Shown here: piece after piece, positions 35,789-45,679 of the stretch
Position numbering within the stretch: the stretch's first letter is position 1
How the letters are laid out: each line of letters opens with the position of its first letter
DNA from: Chlorogloeopsis sp. ULAP01
GTDB taxonomy: Bacteria > Cyanobacteriota > Cyanobacteriia > Cyanobacteriales > Nostocaceae
Length of the DNA: 64,000 nt
NCBI RefSeq assembly: GCF_030381805.1
Contig: NZ_JAUDRH010000005.1
Coordinates: 372,001 to 436,000, forward strand
Direction: 5' to 3'
Notes under the pieces: generated by a model
What the model was told of the DNA's origin: nothing
Databases searched by the model: none
Seen by the model: only the letters and a program-made list of their open reading frames with translations
Program-made: the position numbers and the translations under genes

Positions 35789-37390
35789 TTACAGACTAGT
35801 AGGCAAATCTCCTGGTTGTGACATACCTTTAGGGCTACCTGGTTCAGTAAATCCACCACTACCAGCTTCTTTGAGAAATCCACTGTAAGCTTCCATGCCA
35901 TGTTCACCGATATCCAAGCCTTCTATCTCTTCTTGTCTAGATACTCTGATGCCTAAAGTTGCCTTGAGTACGAGCCAGAAGATAGTACTAAGGAGTACAG
36001 TCATACCGCCCACAGAGATGACGCCTATGAACTGAGTAATGAACTGTCCTAAGCCTCCACCTGCAAATAAACCCCTTGCTGGGCCTAGTCCATCACCGTA
36101 CCAGGAGTATACACCAGGGCCAACAGCAAATAAACCCACTGCCAGAGTTCCCCAAATTCCACAAACTAAGTGTACTGAGGTGGCTCCAACTGGGTCATCA
36201 ATTTTAATTCTGTCAAAGAAAGTGACAGAGAAAACTACCAGGACACCAGCAATTAAACCAATGATGAAAGCACTGCCAATGGTGACATAAGCACAAGGTG
36301 CTGTAATCCCCACTAAGCCAGCCAAAATACCATTGATAATCATTGAAAGGTCTGGCTTGCCCAAGTACAGCCAGGCTGTAATTGTAGCAGCAATCCCACC
36401 AACAGCACCTGCCATGTTAGTAGTTAAGGCAATGTGAGTAATCGCATTGGGATCGGCTGCCATTACAGAACCGGGGTTGAAACCAAACCAGCCCAACCAC
36501 AAAATCAAACAGCCTAAAGTGGCGATGCTCATGTTGTGTCCGGGAATAGCAACTATTTGCCCATCTTGATATTTACCAAGACGAGGGCCAAGAAATGCTG
36601 CTCCCATTAAAGCTGCCCAGCCACCAACAGAGTGAACCACCGTAGAACCAGCAAAATCCCAGAAACCCATGTCTGCCAGCCAGCCACCGCCCCAAATCCA
36701 ATGCCCGGTAATAGCGTAGGAAATACCAACAAGTAACAGGCTGAAAATCAAAAAGTCAACAAACTTAATACGTTCGGCAACAGCACCAGAAACAATTGTT
36801 GCCGCAGTTCCAGCGAATACCAACTGGAACAAAAACTTGGCTGCTAAGGGAACTCCCGCCCAACTTAAAGCGCTGAAAACACCTTTGTAAGCATCTCCCG
36901 TGGCAGGGCTGTTATCAGCTCCTTGCAAGAAAAATCCACTTAAGCCGATAAAGTCATTGCCATTGCCAAACATCAAGCCAAAACCGATCGCCCAAAAGGC
37001 AATAGTGGCAAGAGCAAATACAATCAAGTTTTTGGCTAAAACGTTAACGGCATTTTTCTGGCGGCAAAAGCCGGTTTCTAACATACCAAAGCCGGCATTC
37101 ATAAAGAACACCAAAAAAGCCGCGATCGCTACCCATAAAGTGTCAAGGGCAACTTTTAGTTCTGCTGTGGTAGGACCGGTTTCTGTCGGGGCAGGTGCTT
37201 GGGCAACTGCTGCATAACCCCAACCCATCACAATTAGACAAGCTAAAGGAATGCAAGCTTGCCAACTGGGAGACAACAGTTTCAGAACTCTCAAAATTTG
37301 ATGAGCTATCGAGTTTGAATTTCTAGAATAGGCGTTCCAACTTGACGGCTGTCGCCTATTTTTTGCTTTCCATTTTTTGTGCTTTAACAT
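35789..37390 (-). CDS. Ammonium transporter (Amt), long form
   Basis: 533 residues. The N-terminus is longer than usual and very basic (KHKKWKAKNRRQ) before a hydrophobic segment ending AAVAQA, like a signal peptide. The transporter core follows: FMNAGFGMLETGFCRQKNAV, GSTVVHSVGGWAALMGAAFL (pore His), CLILWLGWFGFNPGSVMA, and TSVHLVCGIWGTLAVGLF (second pore His). The tail (QEEIEGLDIGEHGMEAYSGF) carries the conserved regulatory motif plus a Gly/Ser/Pro-rich extension. Upstream is an NtcA-like palindrome at 37799-37812. Confidence 0.95.
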   Translation of the reverse strand: MLKHKKWKAKNRRQPSSWNAYSRNSNSIAHQILRVLKLLSPSWQACIPLACLIVMGWGYAAVAQAPAPTETGPTTAELKVALDTLWVAIAAFLVFFMNAGFGMLETGFCRQKNAVNVLAKNLIVFALATIAFWAIGFGLMFGNGNDFIGLSGFFLQGADNSPATGDAYKGVFSALSWAGVPLAAKFLFQLVFAGTAATIVSGAVAERIKFVDFLIFSLLLVGISYAITGHWIWGGGWLADMGFWDFAGSTVVHSVGGWAALMGAAFLGPRLGKYQDGQIVAIPGHNMSIATLGCLILWLGWFGFNPGSVMAADPNAITHIALTTNMAGAVGGIAATITAWLYLGKPDLSMIINGILAGLVGITAPCAYVTIGSAFIIGLIAGVLVVFSVTFFDRIKIDDPVGATSVHLVCGIWGTLAVGLFAVGPGVYSWYGDGLGPARGLFAGGGLGQFITQFIGVISVGGMTVLLSTIFWLVLKATLGIRVSRQEEIEGLDIGEHGMEAYSGFLKEAGSGGFTEPGSPKGMSQPGDLPTSL

Positions 37391-38186
37391 TGTGTTCTAA
37401 ACCGCTCTTAAGTGAATCAAGGTGCATGAAGTAGACAGAGAAATCTCTAGAAGCTAAACCAGTGGTTTTTGATATATATGGGGTTATCTAGGCTAGCTTT
37501 TGATTGAAATTCACTGTTCCTCACTTCCAATCAGCCATTGATTAGAATCCCGCTTATCAAATCACCAAGTTTATTAGTCAATATACTGGTGCTACTTCTG
37601 TTCAGGTTGTAGTTAGCCTTAAGAAATTATTATTATTTTTTATTATGTAATTTATTAAACAGTCAAGTATTCTTCATATACTTTTCAACTAACTTTAAAT
37701 TCGCTACCGCTTTTAAATTCAATTGTCAATCAAAAATCACAATAAAAAACAGCTTAATAAGTTGCAAATATTTTTGATAACTAGTTCTTTATTATTCTGT
37801 ATCTTAAAATACAGATTTGGATTATTATGACAATAACTGTAATATATTGATGGGGAAATAGTGTCCGTACTACTTCATTGGTAAAGGTTTCAGAGCTTGA
37901 AATAAAAAGTTCAAAATTGCCTCAAATTGTATTAAAAATACTTAATAGCTTATCTTGTGATTGATTAGCTATAAGAATATTTTCATTCTTGATTTCTAGC
38001 TAGCTATTGCTGATGCAACAGATAAAGTTTTGATAAAGGACTGATAAAGTAAAGTCCCTATAAAATGATGTCAATAATTGTGGTAAGTAATCAAATCATT
38101 TAGAATCAAGAGTATTATGACTTTTGACTATTCACTAATCAAAAATCGGTAAGTATAGCGTTTTGAATCTATTAAATTTTATTGCG
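37391..38186. other. Spacer upstream of the long amt gene, no gene seen
   Basis: AT-rich spacer between purE and amt, both leftwards. It contains the NtcA-like palindrome at 37799-37812. No other feature is apparent. The long distance from the box to the ATG (about 410 bases) implies a long leader transcript if the box is used. Confidence 0.5.
37799..37812 (-). promoter_or_regulatory. Candidate NtcA box of the long amt gene
   Basis: GTATCTTAAAATAC is GTAN8TAC, and the wider CTGTATCTTAAAATACAG contains the extended TGTAN10TACA palindrome. It lies upstream of a nitrogen gene. A clear TAN3T at the expected distance was not found (TATCAA at 19 bases is the closest), so promoter geometry is uncertain. 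Confidence 0.5.
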
Positions 38187-38705
38187 TTACATCTGCTTTA
38201 AATATTGCTCATAACCTATTTGTTCAAGTTTCCCTTGCTTTGTCATAACTGACTCACATAGGTTTTGGCGATATTGTTGTACTTTTTCTAATAACTCCGA
38301 TTGCTGAGTAGCTAGAATTTGTATCGCTAAAAGACCGGCATTGGTGGCATTAGCGATCGCTACTGTTGCTACTGGAATACCTGCGGGCATTTGTACAATA
38401 GAATACAACGAATCAACTCCTTGTAAGTGACGGCTGGGTACGGGAACACCAATCACAGGAAGTGGTGTTAGAGATGCAACCATACCAGGTAAATGAGCAG
38501 CGCCACCCGCACCAGCAACAATTACTTTTATGCCCCGTAGATGAGCAGACTTGGCATACTCCACCATGCGTTCTGGAGTACGGTGAGCACTAACTATTGC
38601 AACTTCAGCAGCAATGGCAAAATCTTCACAAACTTTGATTGCAGCTTGCATAGTGGGTAAGTCAGAATCGCTACCCATAATGATGCCGACAAGAGGTTGA
38701 GCCAT
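38187..38705 (-). CDS. purE: 5-(carboxyamino)imidazole ribonucleotide mutase
   Basis: 172 residues. Purine biosynthesis enzyme that moves the carboxyl group of N5-CAIR to give CAIR. Conserved sequence: VGIIMGSDSDLPTMQAAIKV, AIVSAHRTPERMVEYAKSAH (His essential), VIVAGAGGAAHLPGMVASLT, and VIGVPVPSRHLQGVDSLYSI. Divergent from nagA across 244 bases. Confidence 0.97.
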   Translation of the reverse strand: MAQPLVGIIMGSDSDLPTMQAAIKVCEDFAIAAEVAIVSAHRTPERMVEYAKSAHLRGIKVIVAGAGGAAHLPGMVASLTPLPVIGVPVPSRHLQGVDSLYSIVQMPAGIPVATVAIANATNAGLLAIQILATQQSELLEKVQQYRQNLCESVMTKQGKLEQIGYEQYLKQM

Positions 38706-38949
38706 AGGGATAGGGAACAGGGGATAGGGAACAGAGGATAGGGGATAAGGATAAGCTAAAGGAAAAGAAAATTTTTTAGCCTCTCAATTCTTTGTTATTC
38801 CCCAAGCTGAAAGTATTCTCCTAACCTCTAATTACTATTTTTTTGGTTAAAGATAATCATCTCATTGATTGAAGTCAATTTTATCTGTTCACTATCACCG
38901 AGTTAGCATCTAAAATCAGGTCAGTTTTTGCTATTTTCTTGTCAGTGCA

Positions 38950-40179
38950 ATGACTGAAGCAACACAAAGCATTATCCCTCATCCCATAGACATTGTTAAC
39001 GCCCAACTGCCAGGTTACCAGGAATTGCAGATGCTTTTGATTAATCGTCAAGGCATCATTGAGCATATTTTGCCAATGAATACGATTTTTAAAAGAGTTT
39101 CATCACCAGATTTGCAAGTTATTGATGTTGCTGGAGACAGAATTTCTTTAGGCGGCGTCGATTTGCAGATTAACGGGGCGATGGGATTAGCATTTACAGA
39201 ATTAGAATTAGAAAATTCCTATATTTTGCCGAAAATATCTAAATTCCTCTGGGATTTAGGAGTAGATGCATTTTTACCCACGTTAGTGACAACTTCGATC
39301 GAAAATATTCAGCGATCGCTTGCCGTTATTGCTGAATTTATGGCAGCAGACAAGGAGAGAGAAAATATCCCCGCGTCCTCTGATTTCATTCCATCAATCA
39401 AACACGCCAAAATATTGGGAGTTCACTTAGAAGGGCCATTTTTAAATTTTCAAAAGCGCGGTGCACATCCGGCAGAGTATCTCTTACCCCTAACAATTGC
39501 CCAAATTAAGCAGGTTTTGGGAAATTACGCTCATGTTGTTAAAGTTATAACTCTAGCACCAGAATTAGATGTCACAGGGGAAGTTATACCTTATTTACGC
39601 TCCTTGGGCATTACCGTGAGTTTAGGACATTCCCAAGCAACAGCTGCCCAAGCGCAACGTGCTTTTGCAGAAGGCGCAGTGATGGTAACTCATGCATTCA
39701 ATGCTATGCCTCCATTACATCACCGAGAACCAGGATTATTAGGAGCAGCAATTACTCATCCGGAAGTAATGTGTGGTTTTATTGCTGATGGAGAACATAT
39801 TTCGCCCACAATGCTAGATATATTACTACGTTCTAGCGCTTATGAAAAAAAACTTTTCCTGGTTAGCGATGCCTTAGCACCTTTGGGACTTCCTAATGGT
39901 GTCTACCCTTGGGACAATCGGCAAATTGAAGTAAAAAACGGTACTGCACGCTTGCCTGATGGTACTTTATCCGGGACAACTTTATCTTTGTTAGTGGGAG
40001 TTCAGAATTTAGTGAAGTGGGGAATATGTGACGTTAAAGAGGCGATCGCACTTGCTACAGATGCACCCAGAAAGGCGATCGGTTTGCCGACAACTATATT
40101 GGGTGCTTCTGCTGCCCACTTATTACGCTGGCATTTTGATGAAGCTACCCAAGAACTTACTTGGCAGCGATTGGTGTGA
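38950..40179 (+). CDS. nagA: N-acetylglucosamine-6-phosphate deacetylase
   Basis: 409 residues. Amidohydrolase that removes acetate from GlcNAc-6-P during amino-sugar recycling. Family signs: VDLQINGAMGLAFTELE, the metal Glu in ILGVHLEGPFLNFQKRGAHP, SLGHSQATAAQAQRAFAEGA, VTHAFNAMPPLHHREPG and LVSDALAPLGLP with the catalytic Asp. Complements GlmS, which produces the related amino sugar. The start ATG at 38950 has no strong SD. Confidence 0.95.
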   Translation: MTEATQSIIPHPIDIVNAQLPGYQELQMLLINRQGIIEHILPMNTIFKRVSSPDLQVIDVAGDRISLGGVDLQINGAMGLAFTELELENSYILPKISKFLWDLGVDAFLPTLVTTSIENIQRSLAVIAEFMAADKERENIPASSDFIPSIKHAKILGVHLEGPFLNFQKRGAHPAEYLLPLTIAQIKQVLGNYAHVVKVITLAPELDVTGEVIPYLRSLGITVSLGHSQATAAQAQRAFAEGAVMVTHAFNAMPPLHHREPGLLGAAITHPEVMCGFIADGEHISPTMLDILLRSSAYEKKLFLVSDALAPLGLPNGVYPWDNRQIEVKNGTARLPDGTLSGTTLSLLVGVQNLVKWGICDVKEAIALATDAPRKAIGLPTTILGASAAHLLRWHFDEATQELTWQRLV

Positions 40180-40360
40180 TAAGCAGGAAATAGGGAACGG
40201 GGAACAGGAATAAGGATTATCCCTATTTATCTTTCTCTCCCACTCCCTCACTCTCTCCTACTCTCCCCTGTACACTGTATCCTTCCCCTATTTCCTATCC
40301 CCTATTGTCAGGCAGACGTGGTAATTTTAAGCTTTGGGAACCTTTAAATATTTCAGTTTC

Positions 40361-41047
40361 ATGAACGCAGCCGACGATAAAACAATTGTTAGAGAATATT
40401 TCAATTCCACAGGTTTTGACCGATGGAGGCGCATTTATGGTAATGGTGAAGTTAACAAAGTCCAGCTAGATATCCGCAATGGGCATCAGCAAACCGTGGA
40501 TACAGTACTAAGCTGGTTGAAAGCAGACAACAATTTAGCTGAACTATCAATATGTGATGCTGGTTGTGGAGTAGGTAGTCTGAGTATTCCTCTAGCGGCA
40601 GGAGGAGCAAAGGTTTATGCCAGCGATATTTCTGACAAGATGGTGGAGGAAGCCAAACAAAGAGCTTCTCAAACTTTAGAGAATCCGGGCAATCTTACAT
40701 TAGCCGTGCAAGATTTAGAAACATTAAGTGGTAGCTATCACACAGTCATTTGCTTAGATGTTTTAATTCACTATCCACAAGATAAGGCAGATGAGATGAT
40801 TTCTCATCTTTGTTCTTTAGCACAGTCGCGGGTAATTCTCAGTTTTGCTCCGAAAACGTTTGGTTTGAGTATATTGAAGAAAATAGGTAGCTTCTTTCCG
40901 GGAGCAAGTAAAGCGACTCGCGCCTATTTGCACCGCGAGACTGATGTAGTGAAAATCCTTAACAAGAATGGTTTTTCAGTACAAAGACAGGCAATGACAC
41001 GCACTCGTTTTTACTTCTCTCGTCTATTGGAAGCTACTCGAAAATAA
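40361..41047 (+). CDS. chlM: Magnesium protoporphyrin IX methyltransferase
   Basis: 228 residues from ATG 40361. SAM-dependent enzyme of chlorophyll synthesis that methylates the propionate of Mg-protoporphyrin IX. Motifs: REYFNSTGFDRWRRIYG at the start, the SAM-binding ICDAGCGVGSLSIPLAAGGA and YASDISDKMVEEAKQRA, VICLDVLIHYPQDKADEM, and LSFAPKTFGLSILKKIGSFF. The frame extends upstream to a TTG nine codons earlier, but the ATG fits the family. Confidence 0.95.
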   Translation: MNAADDKTIVREYFNSTGFDRWRRIYGNGEVNKVQLDIRNGHQQTVDTVLSWLKADNNLAELSICDAGCGVGSLSIPLAAGGAKVYASDISDKMVEEAKQRASQTLENPGNLTLAVQDLETLSGSYHTVICLDVLIHYPQDKADEMISHLCSLAQSRVILSFAPKTFGLSILKKIGSFFPGASKATRAYLHRETDVVKILNKNGFSVQRQAMTRTRFYFSRLLEATRK

Positions 41048-41683
41048 AAATAAAATCGCGCCCAGATAAGAACTGGGCATACATAAAAAACCATGTTGGC
41101 ATTGGCTAGGTGTAGCTTCAATTGTAGGGTGCGTTTCATCAGTGCATAACGCACCAAAGTCATGCGGTACCTTACTGCTAGTTTTACACTCTCTTCAACT
41201 CTTCAATCTTTGACATAGCTATAAAATACTCTACTGGACTCCGCTCAAAATAAGTACAATTAGTATCTGTAAATAATGTGTCAAAAAATCAAGAAAGATT
41301 AAGCGATCGCCTTTCATATAAGTTTTAATGTTCCATTAGAGAAAAAAGCGGTAAAATTTTCGTATTGTGTTTCGCTAAGAAAGCAAACATTATTAATCTC
41401 AAAGGCATTAACTACTAGTTTTATTTCCTCTAGGATGTCTTTAATTAAATTTGATTTATAAAATTAAATTTTTGTTACTTGTAGAAATGGGAGGGCAGTC
41501 ATCAATTATGCGAGAAAATACCTGCCAGATTTCTACAGTAGGGCATTAGTTGCTACAAATCTACAACTGAAAAAGCCCTAAAAAATCTACGAGCACAATT
41601 TAGTGACATATTTTTCTCGTTACTGGAAACTTCTTGCCAGTGAAGTTAGAATCGCTAGCAAAGCAATAATCTGAAGAGGAATT
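41048..41683. other. Spacer with a GTGCGTT/AACGCAC hairpin, no gene seen
   Basis: Noncoding. At 41127-41154, GTAGGGTGCGTT and AACGCACC form part of a dispersed inverted element also seen at 52317-52348. The remaining sequence shows no frame or clear structure. Confidence 0.5.
41127..41154. repeat. GTAGGGTGCGTT dispersed element, copy 1
   Basis: Stem GGTGCGTT pairs with AACGCACC around TCATCAGTGCAT. This is a common spacer element of filamentous cyanobacteria; a second copy occurs at 52317-52348 in the opposite orientation. Confidence 0.65.
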
Positions 41684-42163
41684 ATGAAGACTAGTGAAAA
41701 ATTGGCTGCGGGCTGGTTGTTGACACTTGGATTCATGTTTTTAAGCCTATCTACATCGGCAATATTGCAAAAAATTTCTATTCAGAAAGCAAATTTTTGC
41801 ATTCAAGGCGAATGTGAATTGCTTCCAACAGAGGATAGTTATAAAAATGATAATACTGCTGTAGGAGGCTTAATATTTGGTATTCCAAGCTTTATACTGG
41901 GTGGATGGCTAGCATTAGGATTATACCGTCAAGGTCAACAAGATAAAAAAGCGATTAATCAGAAAGTGAATGAACATTTACAATCACTTTTTTATCGTAC
42001 AGTTCAAGAAAATGATGGGCGCGTAACTCTTTTAGGTTTTGCGATGCAATCTCAACTGCCAGCACCAGTAGCCAAACAGTATTTAGACGAGCAAGCAAAA
42101 CTATTCAATGCTAATTTTAAAATAAGTGAAGAAGGAGGAATTTCCTATCATTTTGACGTTTAA
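41684..42163 (+). CDS. Two-helix membrane protein of unknown function
   Basis: 159 residues. Two hydrophobic segments are at about 9-28 (AGWLLTLGFMFLSLSTSAIL) and 60-80 (GGLIFGIPSFILGGWLALGL), with a short loop containing CIQGEC between them that could form a disulfide outside the cytoplasm. The C-terminal part is a helical soluble domain (TVQENDGRVTLLGFAMQSQL, PAPVAKQYLDEQA) resembling a winged-helix-like fold used by some membrane-linked sensors; that is inference. A good SD (GAGGA) precedes the ATG. Confidence 0.75.
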   Translation: MKTSEKLAAGWLLTLGFMFLSLSTSAILQKISIQKANFCIQGECELLPTEDSYKNDNTAVGGLIFGIPSFILGGWLALGLYRQGQQDKKAINQKVNEHLQSLFYRTVQENDGRVTLLGFAMQSQLPAPVAKQYLDEQAKLFNANFKISEEGGISYHFDV

Positions 42164-42195
42164 GTGGCAATTTGGCGAAATCATAGTTTAGCTAC

Positions 42196-42573
42196 ATGAC
42201 GCAAATTTTTTTGAGTTTAGCGGCAATGTTAGGGGGCTTATCTGTTGCTGCGGGCGCTTTTGCCTCTCATGCCTTGCGAGAAAGAATTAGTGAGCGATCG
42301 CTCTTAATTTTTGAAACAGGCGCTCGTTACCAAATGTATCATGCCCTCGCACTATTGGTAGTGGCACTGCTACTAAGTCGCATTGATTCTCCTCCACCGA
42401 GCTTGATAGCCAGTGGATGGCTATTTATTATTGGTATTGCAATTTTCTCTGGAAGTTTGTATGCCCTCAGCTTAACTGATGTTAAGTATTTGGGAGCTAT
42501 CACACCAATAGGAGGAGCAGCTTTTCTTGCTGGTTGGTGTGCTTTAGCTTTAGCTGCTTGGAGTTTGAAGTAG
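42196..42573 (+). CDS. DUF423 family membrane protein
   Basis: 125 residues, four helices. The pattern AAMLGGLSVAAGAFASHALR, FETGARYQMYHALALLVVAL, WLFIIGIAIFSGSLYALSLT and ITPIGGAAFLAGWCALALAA is the DUF423 family. The role is unknown. It follows the previous gene by 32 bases on the same strand and ends with a terminator at 42634. Confidence 0.9.
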   Translation: MTQIFLSLAAMLGGLSVAAGAFASHALRERISERSLLIFETGARYQMYHALALLVVALLLSRIDSPPPSLIASGWLFIIGIAIFSGSLYALSLTDVKYLGAITPIGGAAFLAGWCALALAAWSLK

Positions 42574-42633
42574 GTAGTTAGTCTCGCCACACAAGGTAGG
42601 GGAAGCTAAACACTAAATACCCATGCTTATAAG

Positions 42634-42663
42634 CCCGATTTATTTAAACTAAATCGGGTTTTT
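42634..42663 (+). terminator. Rho-independent terminator after the DUF423 gene
   Basis: CCCGATTTA and TAAATCGGG form a 9-bp stem with a 7-base loop, followed directly by TTTTT. Confidence 0.9.
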
Positions 42664-42859
42664 GAGAATCTTCCTTCATTCATTAACGTAATAACAAATC
42701 ATGCAAATCATCTTGAGCATTTGATGCTTTGGGTAGTCTGGTATTCAATCCCACTACTTCTTGTGATCTCATTCCAGTTAATCAAACTGAATAAAAATGT
42801 TTGCTCGTAGTGAGGACTTTAGTCCTCAAGCCGAGACTGAAGTCCTTACTACAAAATGT

Positions 42860-45298
42860 TTAGTTACAAGATGCAGGAGTAAGCAAAGAAGTACGAGGTG
42901 TCACAGTTGATGTATCAGCAACCAAAGCTATTTCACCCTTGGCATTCACAACCCAACCTTGAGCTTCGACAATTGGATCAGGAGGACTGATATTATCAAC
43001 CTTCGGCAAGGAGCCTGTTTTGCTTTGCTCCTCTAAATCATTGCTTTGCACACCTCCAACCGATTTTTCATCCTCTAAGTTTATCCAATCTGCTAATACC
43101 CCATCGCCAAGTAATGGCTCTGTCGGGCTGGGAGTTATACCTCCGCGCCCTGTAGTAATAAAAGAACTTCTGCTTTGTTGTCCACCAGGATTGCAGCCAG
43201 TAGCAATCAGCTGTGAAGCATCTGCCAGATTCATAGGTAGTTCTACTAATCCTCGACTAGGATCAGTATCTATTGTGTTGATATTTACCTGACCGCTAAG
43301 ATTTGGATTGGTTTGGGAGATGGCTGTGATGTCGTTAGTTGGTAGCCTTTGTGGATCTAGTTGGCTTGGCTCGTTAGTCGCGAGAAGTCTTACCAAGTCT
43401 TCGCGGCTACGCTGCACCATACTAAAAATACCAGAGGACTGAATTTGGACTCTGCCACCAGCATCTGTGAAAGCATTAGCAGTGATGTCGCTGTTTTCGC
43501 TGGGTGTCGCCACAATGAAGCCATTAGGAGAATTAATAATGATATTACCCCCATCTCCGGTAGCCTCTGCCTTGCCTGCATTAGTAGATATTTGACTGTT
43601 GCGGCGCATCAATAATAAGTCCTCTACTTGAAGCTTAATATTTCCACCATTTCCCAAATCAGTTTCAGATGTAAGTTTGCCTTGGTTATCTAAAAGTATG
43701 GAGCGAGCAGTTATATTTAGTTCGCCTGCTTCCCCTAGCTTATTCGGATCTCCCAGAAATATATATTCCTCAGGTACTCCACCACTTACAGTTATTGTTC
43801 CTCCATCGCGGACAATTAATTGCTCTGTTTTGAGTGTCACATTACCAGCAGCACCAGAACCTTGAGTTGAAGCAAACAAGCTGCTAGGAGAGCCAGTTGG
43901 TGAAGTTCCAGTTATTTCTACAGATTTGGAGGCATTCACAGTTAAATTTCCTCCTGTTCCTGTAGCTGGAATAAATTGGTTAGAAAAAGGTAGGAGCAGT
44001 CCATCTGCTTGTGTTGTTACCGTTGCTCCGCCTTGAATATACAACTTTTGAGTGTTGATTGTTATGCTACCAGCATTTCCATCAGCAGAAGTTGAACTAA
44101 ATAATCCACTGGCCAGAAAAAAATTACGATCTAGTGAGGGTAATGAAAATAGGTAGCCACCAATTAGTTCCACAGATTCTGAGGCTTTGACAATCAATTG
44201 TCCACCCGAACCTGAGGCTGTACTATTAACTGATACTTGCGCTCCATCCCGAACAACTAACTTCCCAGTGTTAATTATTAAGTTTCCTGCGTTGCCATCA
44301 CCAAAACTAACACTCGTCAAGGGTGTGCCAAAACCAAGTAATTCTACAGACTCTGTGGCATTTACCGTCAAGTTTCCTCCTGACAGGGAGCCTAAAGTGT
44401 CATTAAAAATCGATGAACTACTGGTGACTAATAGGCGCTTGCCCTGCACCTGGATATTGCCTCCACCCTCGCCACTAGTATTTACATAAGAGGGAATATC
44501 AGAACCATTAACAGTTCGTGCTATTAACTGAATGTTCTGGAAATTTTGGACACCTTCATATCCCAAAGCCCAACCTTGGTTTGTTGCGTTCATACTGACA
44601 AAACTATTGCCAGCAACACTTCCTAGCTCAATTCTTCCCTCTTGTGCTGTTAAATTTCCACCCTCTAAAGTTACATCTCCGCCCACAAGCGCCAAGGTTT
44701 TGCTTAACGGTACTTGTAGCCCAACAGAAGTGCCAAAATTATTAGTCACTTGGGATTGATTGCGAATAGGAGCCGCAGTAGCTCCAAATTGTAAACCAAT
44801 GGGAACACTAACTGTCAGCAGAGGCGTAGTTGGAGGTTCCATGGCGCTAAACTTAGTATCGTCGGCAAAGTTCATACTACTCGCCGTACTTGCTAGAAAT
44901 GAACCGCCTATATTTAAAGAAGCATTGGGGCCAAAAATAATACCATTAGGATTTATTAGAAACAGGTTAGCTGTACCGTTTGCTTGGAGTGTGCCATCAA
45001 TATTAGAAACAGACTTACCCGTTACCCGACTAATAATATTTTGAATATCCAGAGCATTATTAAAATAAGCCGTACTCCCAGTAGGTACAGAAAATTGCTC
45101 AAAACTGTGGAACAGGTTGCTTCCTGCTTGAGTTCCACCTTCAATAATTCTGATATTGTCGTTTGTGATGATGCGGGAATTATTTGGTAAAGTAGCATCT
45201 TGTGTGATTTGGCCAATAGCACTGTTTGCAGAAAAAGCTATTGCACTACCTATTGCTACTCCAAAAACTTGAAACCTACCCCACAGAGTACTACTCAT
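42860..45298 (-). CDS. Two-partner secretion exoprotein with filamentous-hemagglutinin N-terminal domain
   Basis: 812 residues. A signal peptide (VFGVAIGSAIAFSANSAIGQ) leads to a TPS domain: NSRIITNDNIRIIEGGTQAG, LFHSFEQFSVPTGSTAYFNN, NIISRVTGKSVSNIDGTLQA and the diagnostic FLINPNGIIFGPNASLNIGG. A right-handed beta-helix follows with repeated GGNLTVNA / ESVEL / GNAGSITINTQKL units. It should be exported through an outer-membrane TpsB partner, which is not in this window. The C-terminus ends with Cys near TPASCN. The two small Cys-rich genes at 45.4-46.4 kb lie upstream in the same orientation. Confidence 0.93.
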   Translation of the reverse strand: MSSTLWGRFQVFGVAIGSAIAFSANSAIGQITQDATLPNNSRIITNDNIRIIEGGTQAGSNLFHSFEQFSVPTGSTAYFNNALDIQNIISRVTGKSVSNIDGTLQANGTANLFLINPNGIIFGPNASLNIGGSFLASTASSMNFADDTKFSAMEPPTTPLLTVSVPIGLQFGATAAPIRNQSQVTNNFGTSVGLQVPLSKTLALVGGDVTLEGGNLTAQEGRIELGSVAGNSFVSMNATNQGWALGYEGVQNFQNIQLIARTVNGSDIPSYVNTSGEGGGNIQVQGKRLLVTSSSSIFNDTLGSLSGGNLTVNATESVELLGFGTPLTSVSFGDGNAGNLIINTGKLVVRDGAQVSVNSTASGSGGQLIVKASESVELIGGYLFSLPSLDRNFFLASGLFSSTSADGNAGSITINTQKLYIQGGATVTTQADGLLLPFSNQFIPATGTGGNLTVNASKSVEITGTSPTGSPSSLFASTQGSGAAGNVTLKTEQLIVRDGGTITVSGGVPEEYIFLGDPNKLGEAGELNITARSILLDNQGKLTSETDLGNGGNIKLQVEDLLLMRRNSQISTNAGKAEATGDGGNIIINSPNGFIVATPSENSDITANAFTDAGGRVQIQSSGIFSMVQRSREDLVRLLATNEPSQLDPQRLPTNDITAISQTNPNLSGQVNINTIDTDPSRGLVELPMNLADASQLIATGCNPGGQQSRSSFITTGRGGITPSPTEPLLGDGVLADWINLEDEKSVGGVQSNDLEEQSKTGSLPKVDNISPPDPIVEAQGWVVNAKGEIALVADTSTVTPRTSLLTPASCN

Positions 45299-45436
45299 AC
45301 TGGATATTGCACCCCTCTAAATCATTAACTGTTGGTTAACAACAGTGATGCTGCACCTATATTAAGTAGACTACATGAGGTCTGTATCTAGATTGCGCTC
45401 TTTGCTAGTGAAAAAATTTAACTATGTTTATCTGAC

Positions 45437-45679
45437 TTAGCATATCCAGCAGCCGTAAAGATAACCACGTGCTGGACAGGGATAAACCCATCTGCAAGCT
45501 GCTATCTTAAATTCTTGACCTGAATATGCTGGCGAAAATTCCTTATTTGTAGTTTCTGGAGTACCATTGCTTCTAATTAGTGCAAAGGAGTAAGTTCCAG
45601 AAAAAGCAAGTGTTCCAATAATTGCTAAAGCACTTGCTAGCCCTAACTTACAGTAACTACTATTTCGACTTTGAAACAT
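45437..45679 (-). CDS. Small exported peptide with Cys-rich C-terminal tail (peptide B)
   Basis: 80 residues, not recognised. The N-terminus is a likely signal sequence (LGLASALAIIGTLAFSG then SFA near residue 33). A short polar middle leads to the tail CRWVYPCPARGYLYGCWIC. This tail matches that of the gene at 46126 (YPCP, then GY, then GC and a final Cys), while the rest differs. Three of the four tail Cys align with the partner, which suggests disulfides or a modified core. AGGGTG precedes the ATG by 7 bases. It sits 138 bases ahead of the exoprotein gene and may be cotranscribed. Confidence 0.7.
   Translation of the reverse strand: MFQSRNSSYCKLGLASALAIIGTLAFSGTYSFALIRSNGTPETTNKEFSPAYSGQEFKIAACRWVYPCPARGYLYGCWIC

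Noticed and set aside
44187..45190. Several plus-strand frames antisense to the exoprotein gene
   Set aside because: Shadows produced by the repeated beta-helix codons; compositions rich in Pro, Ser and Thr without any domain.
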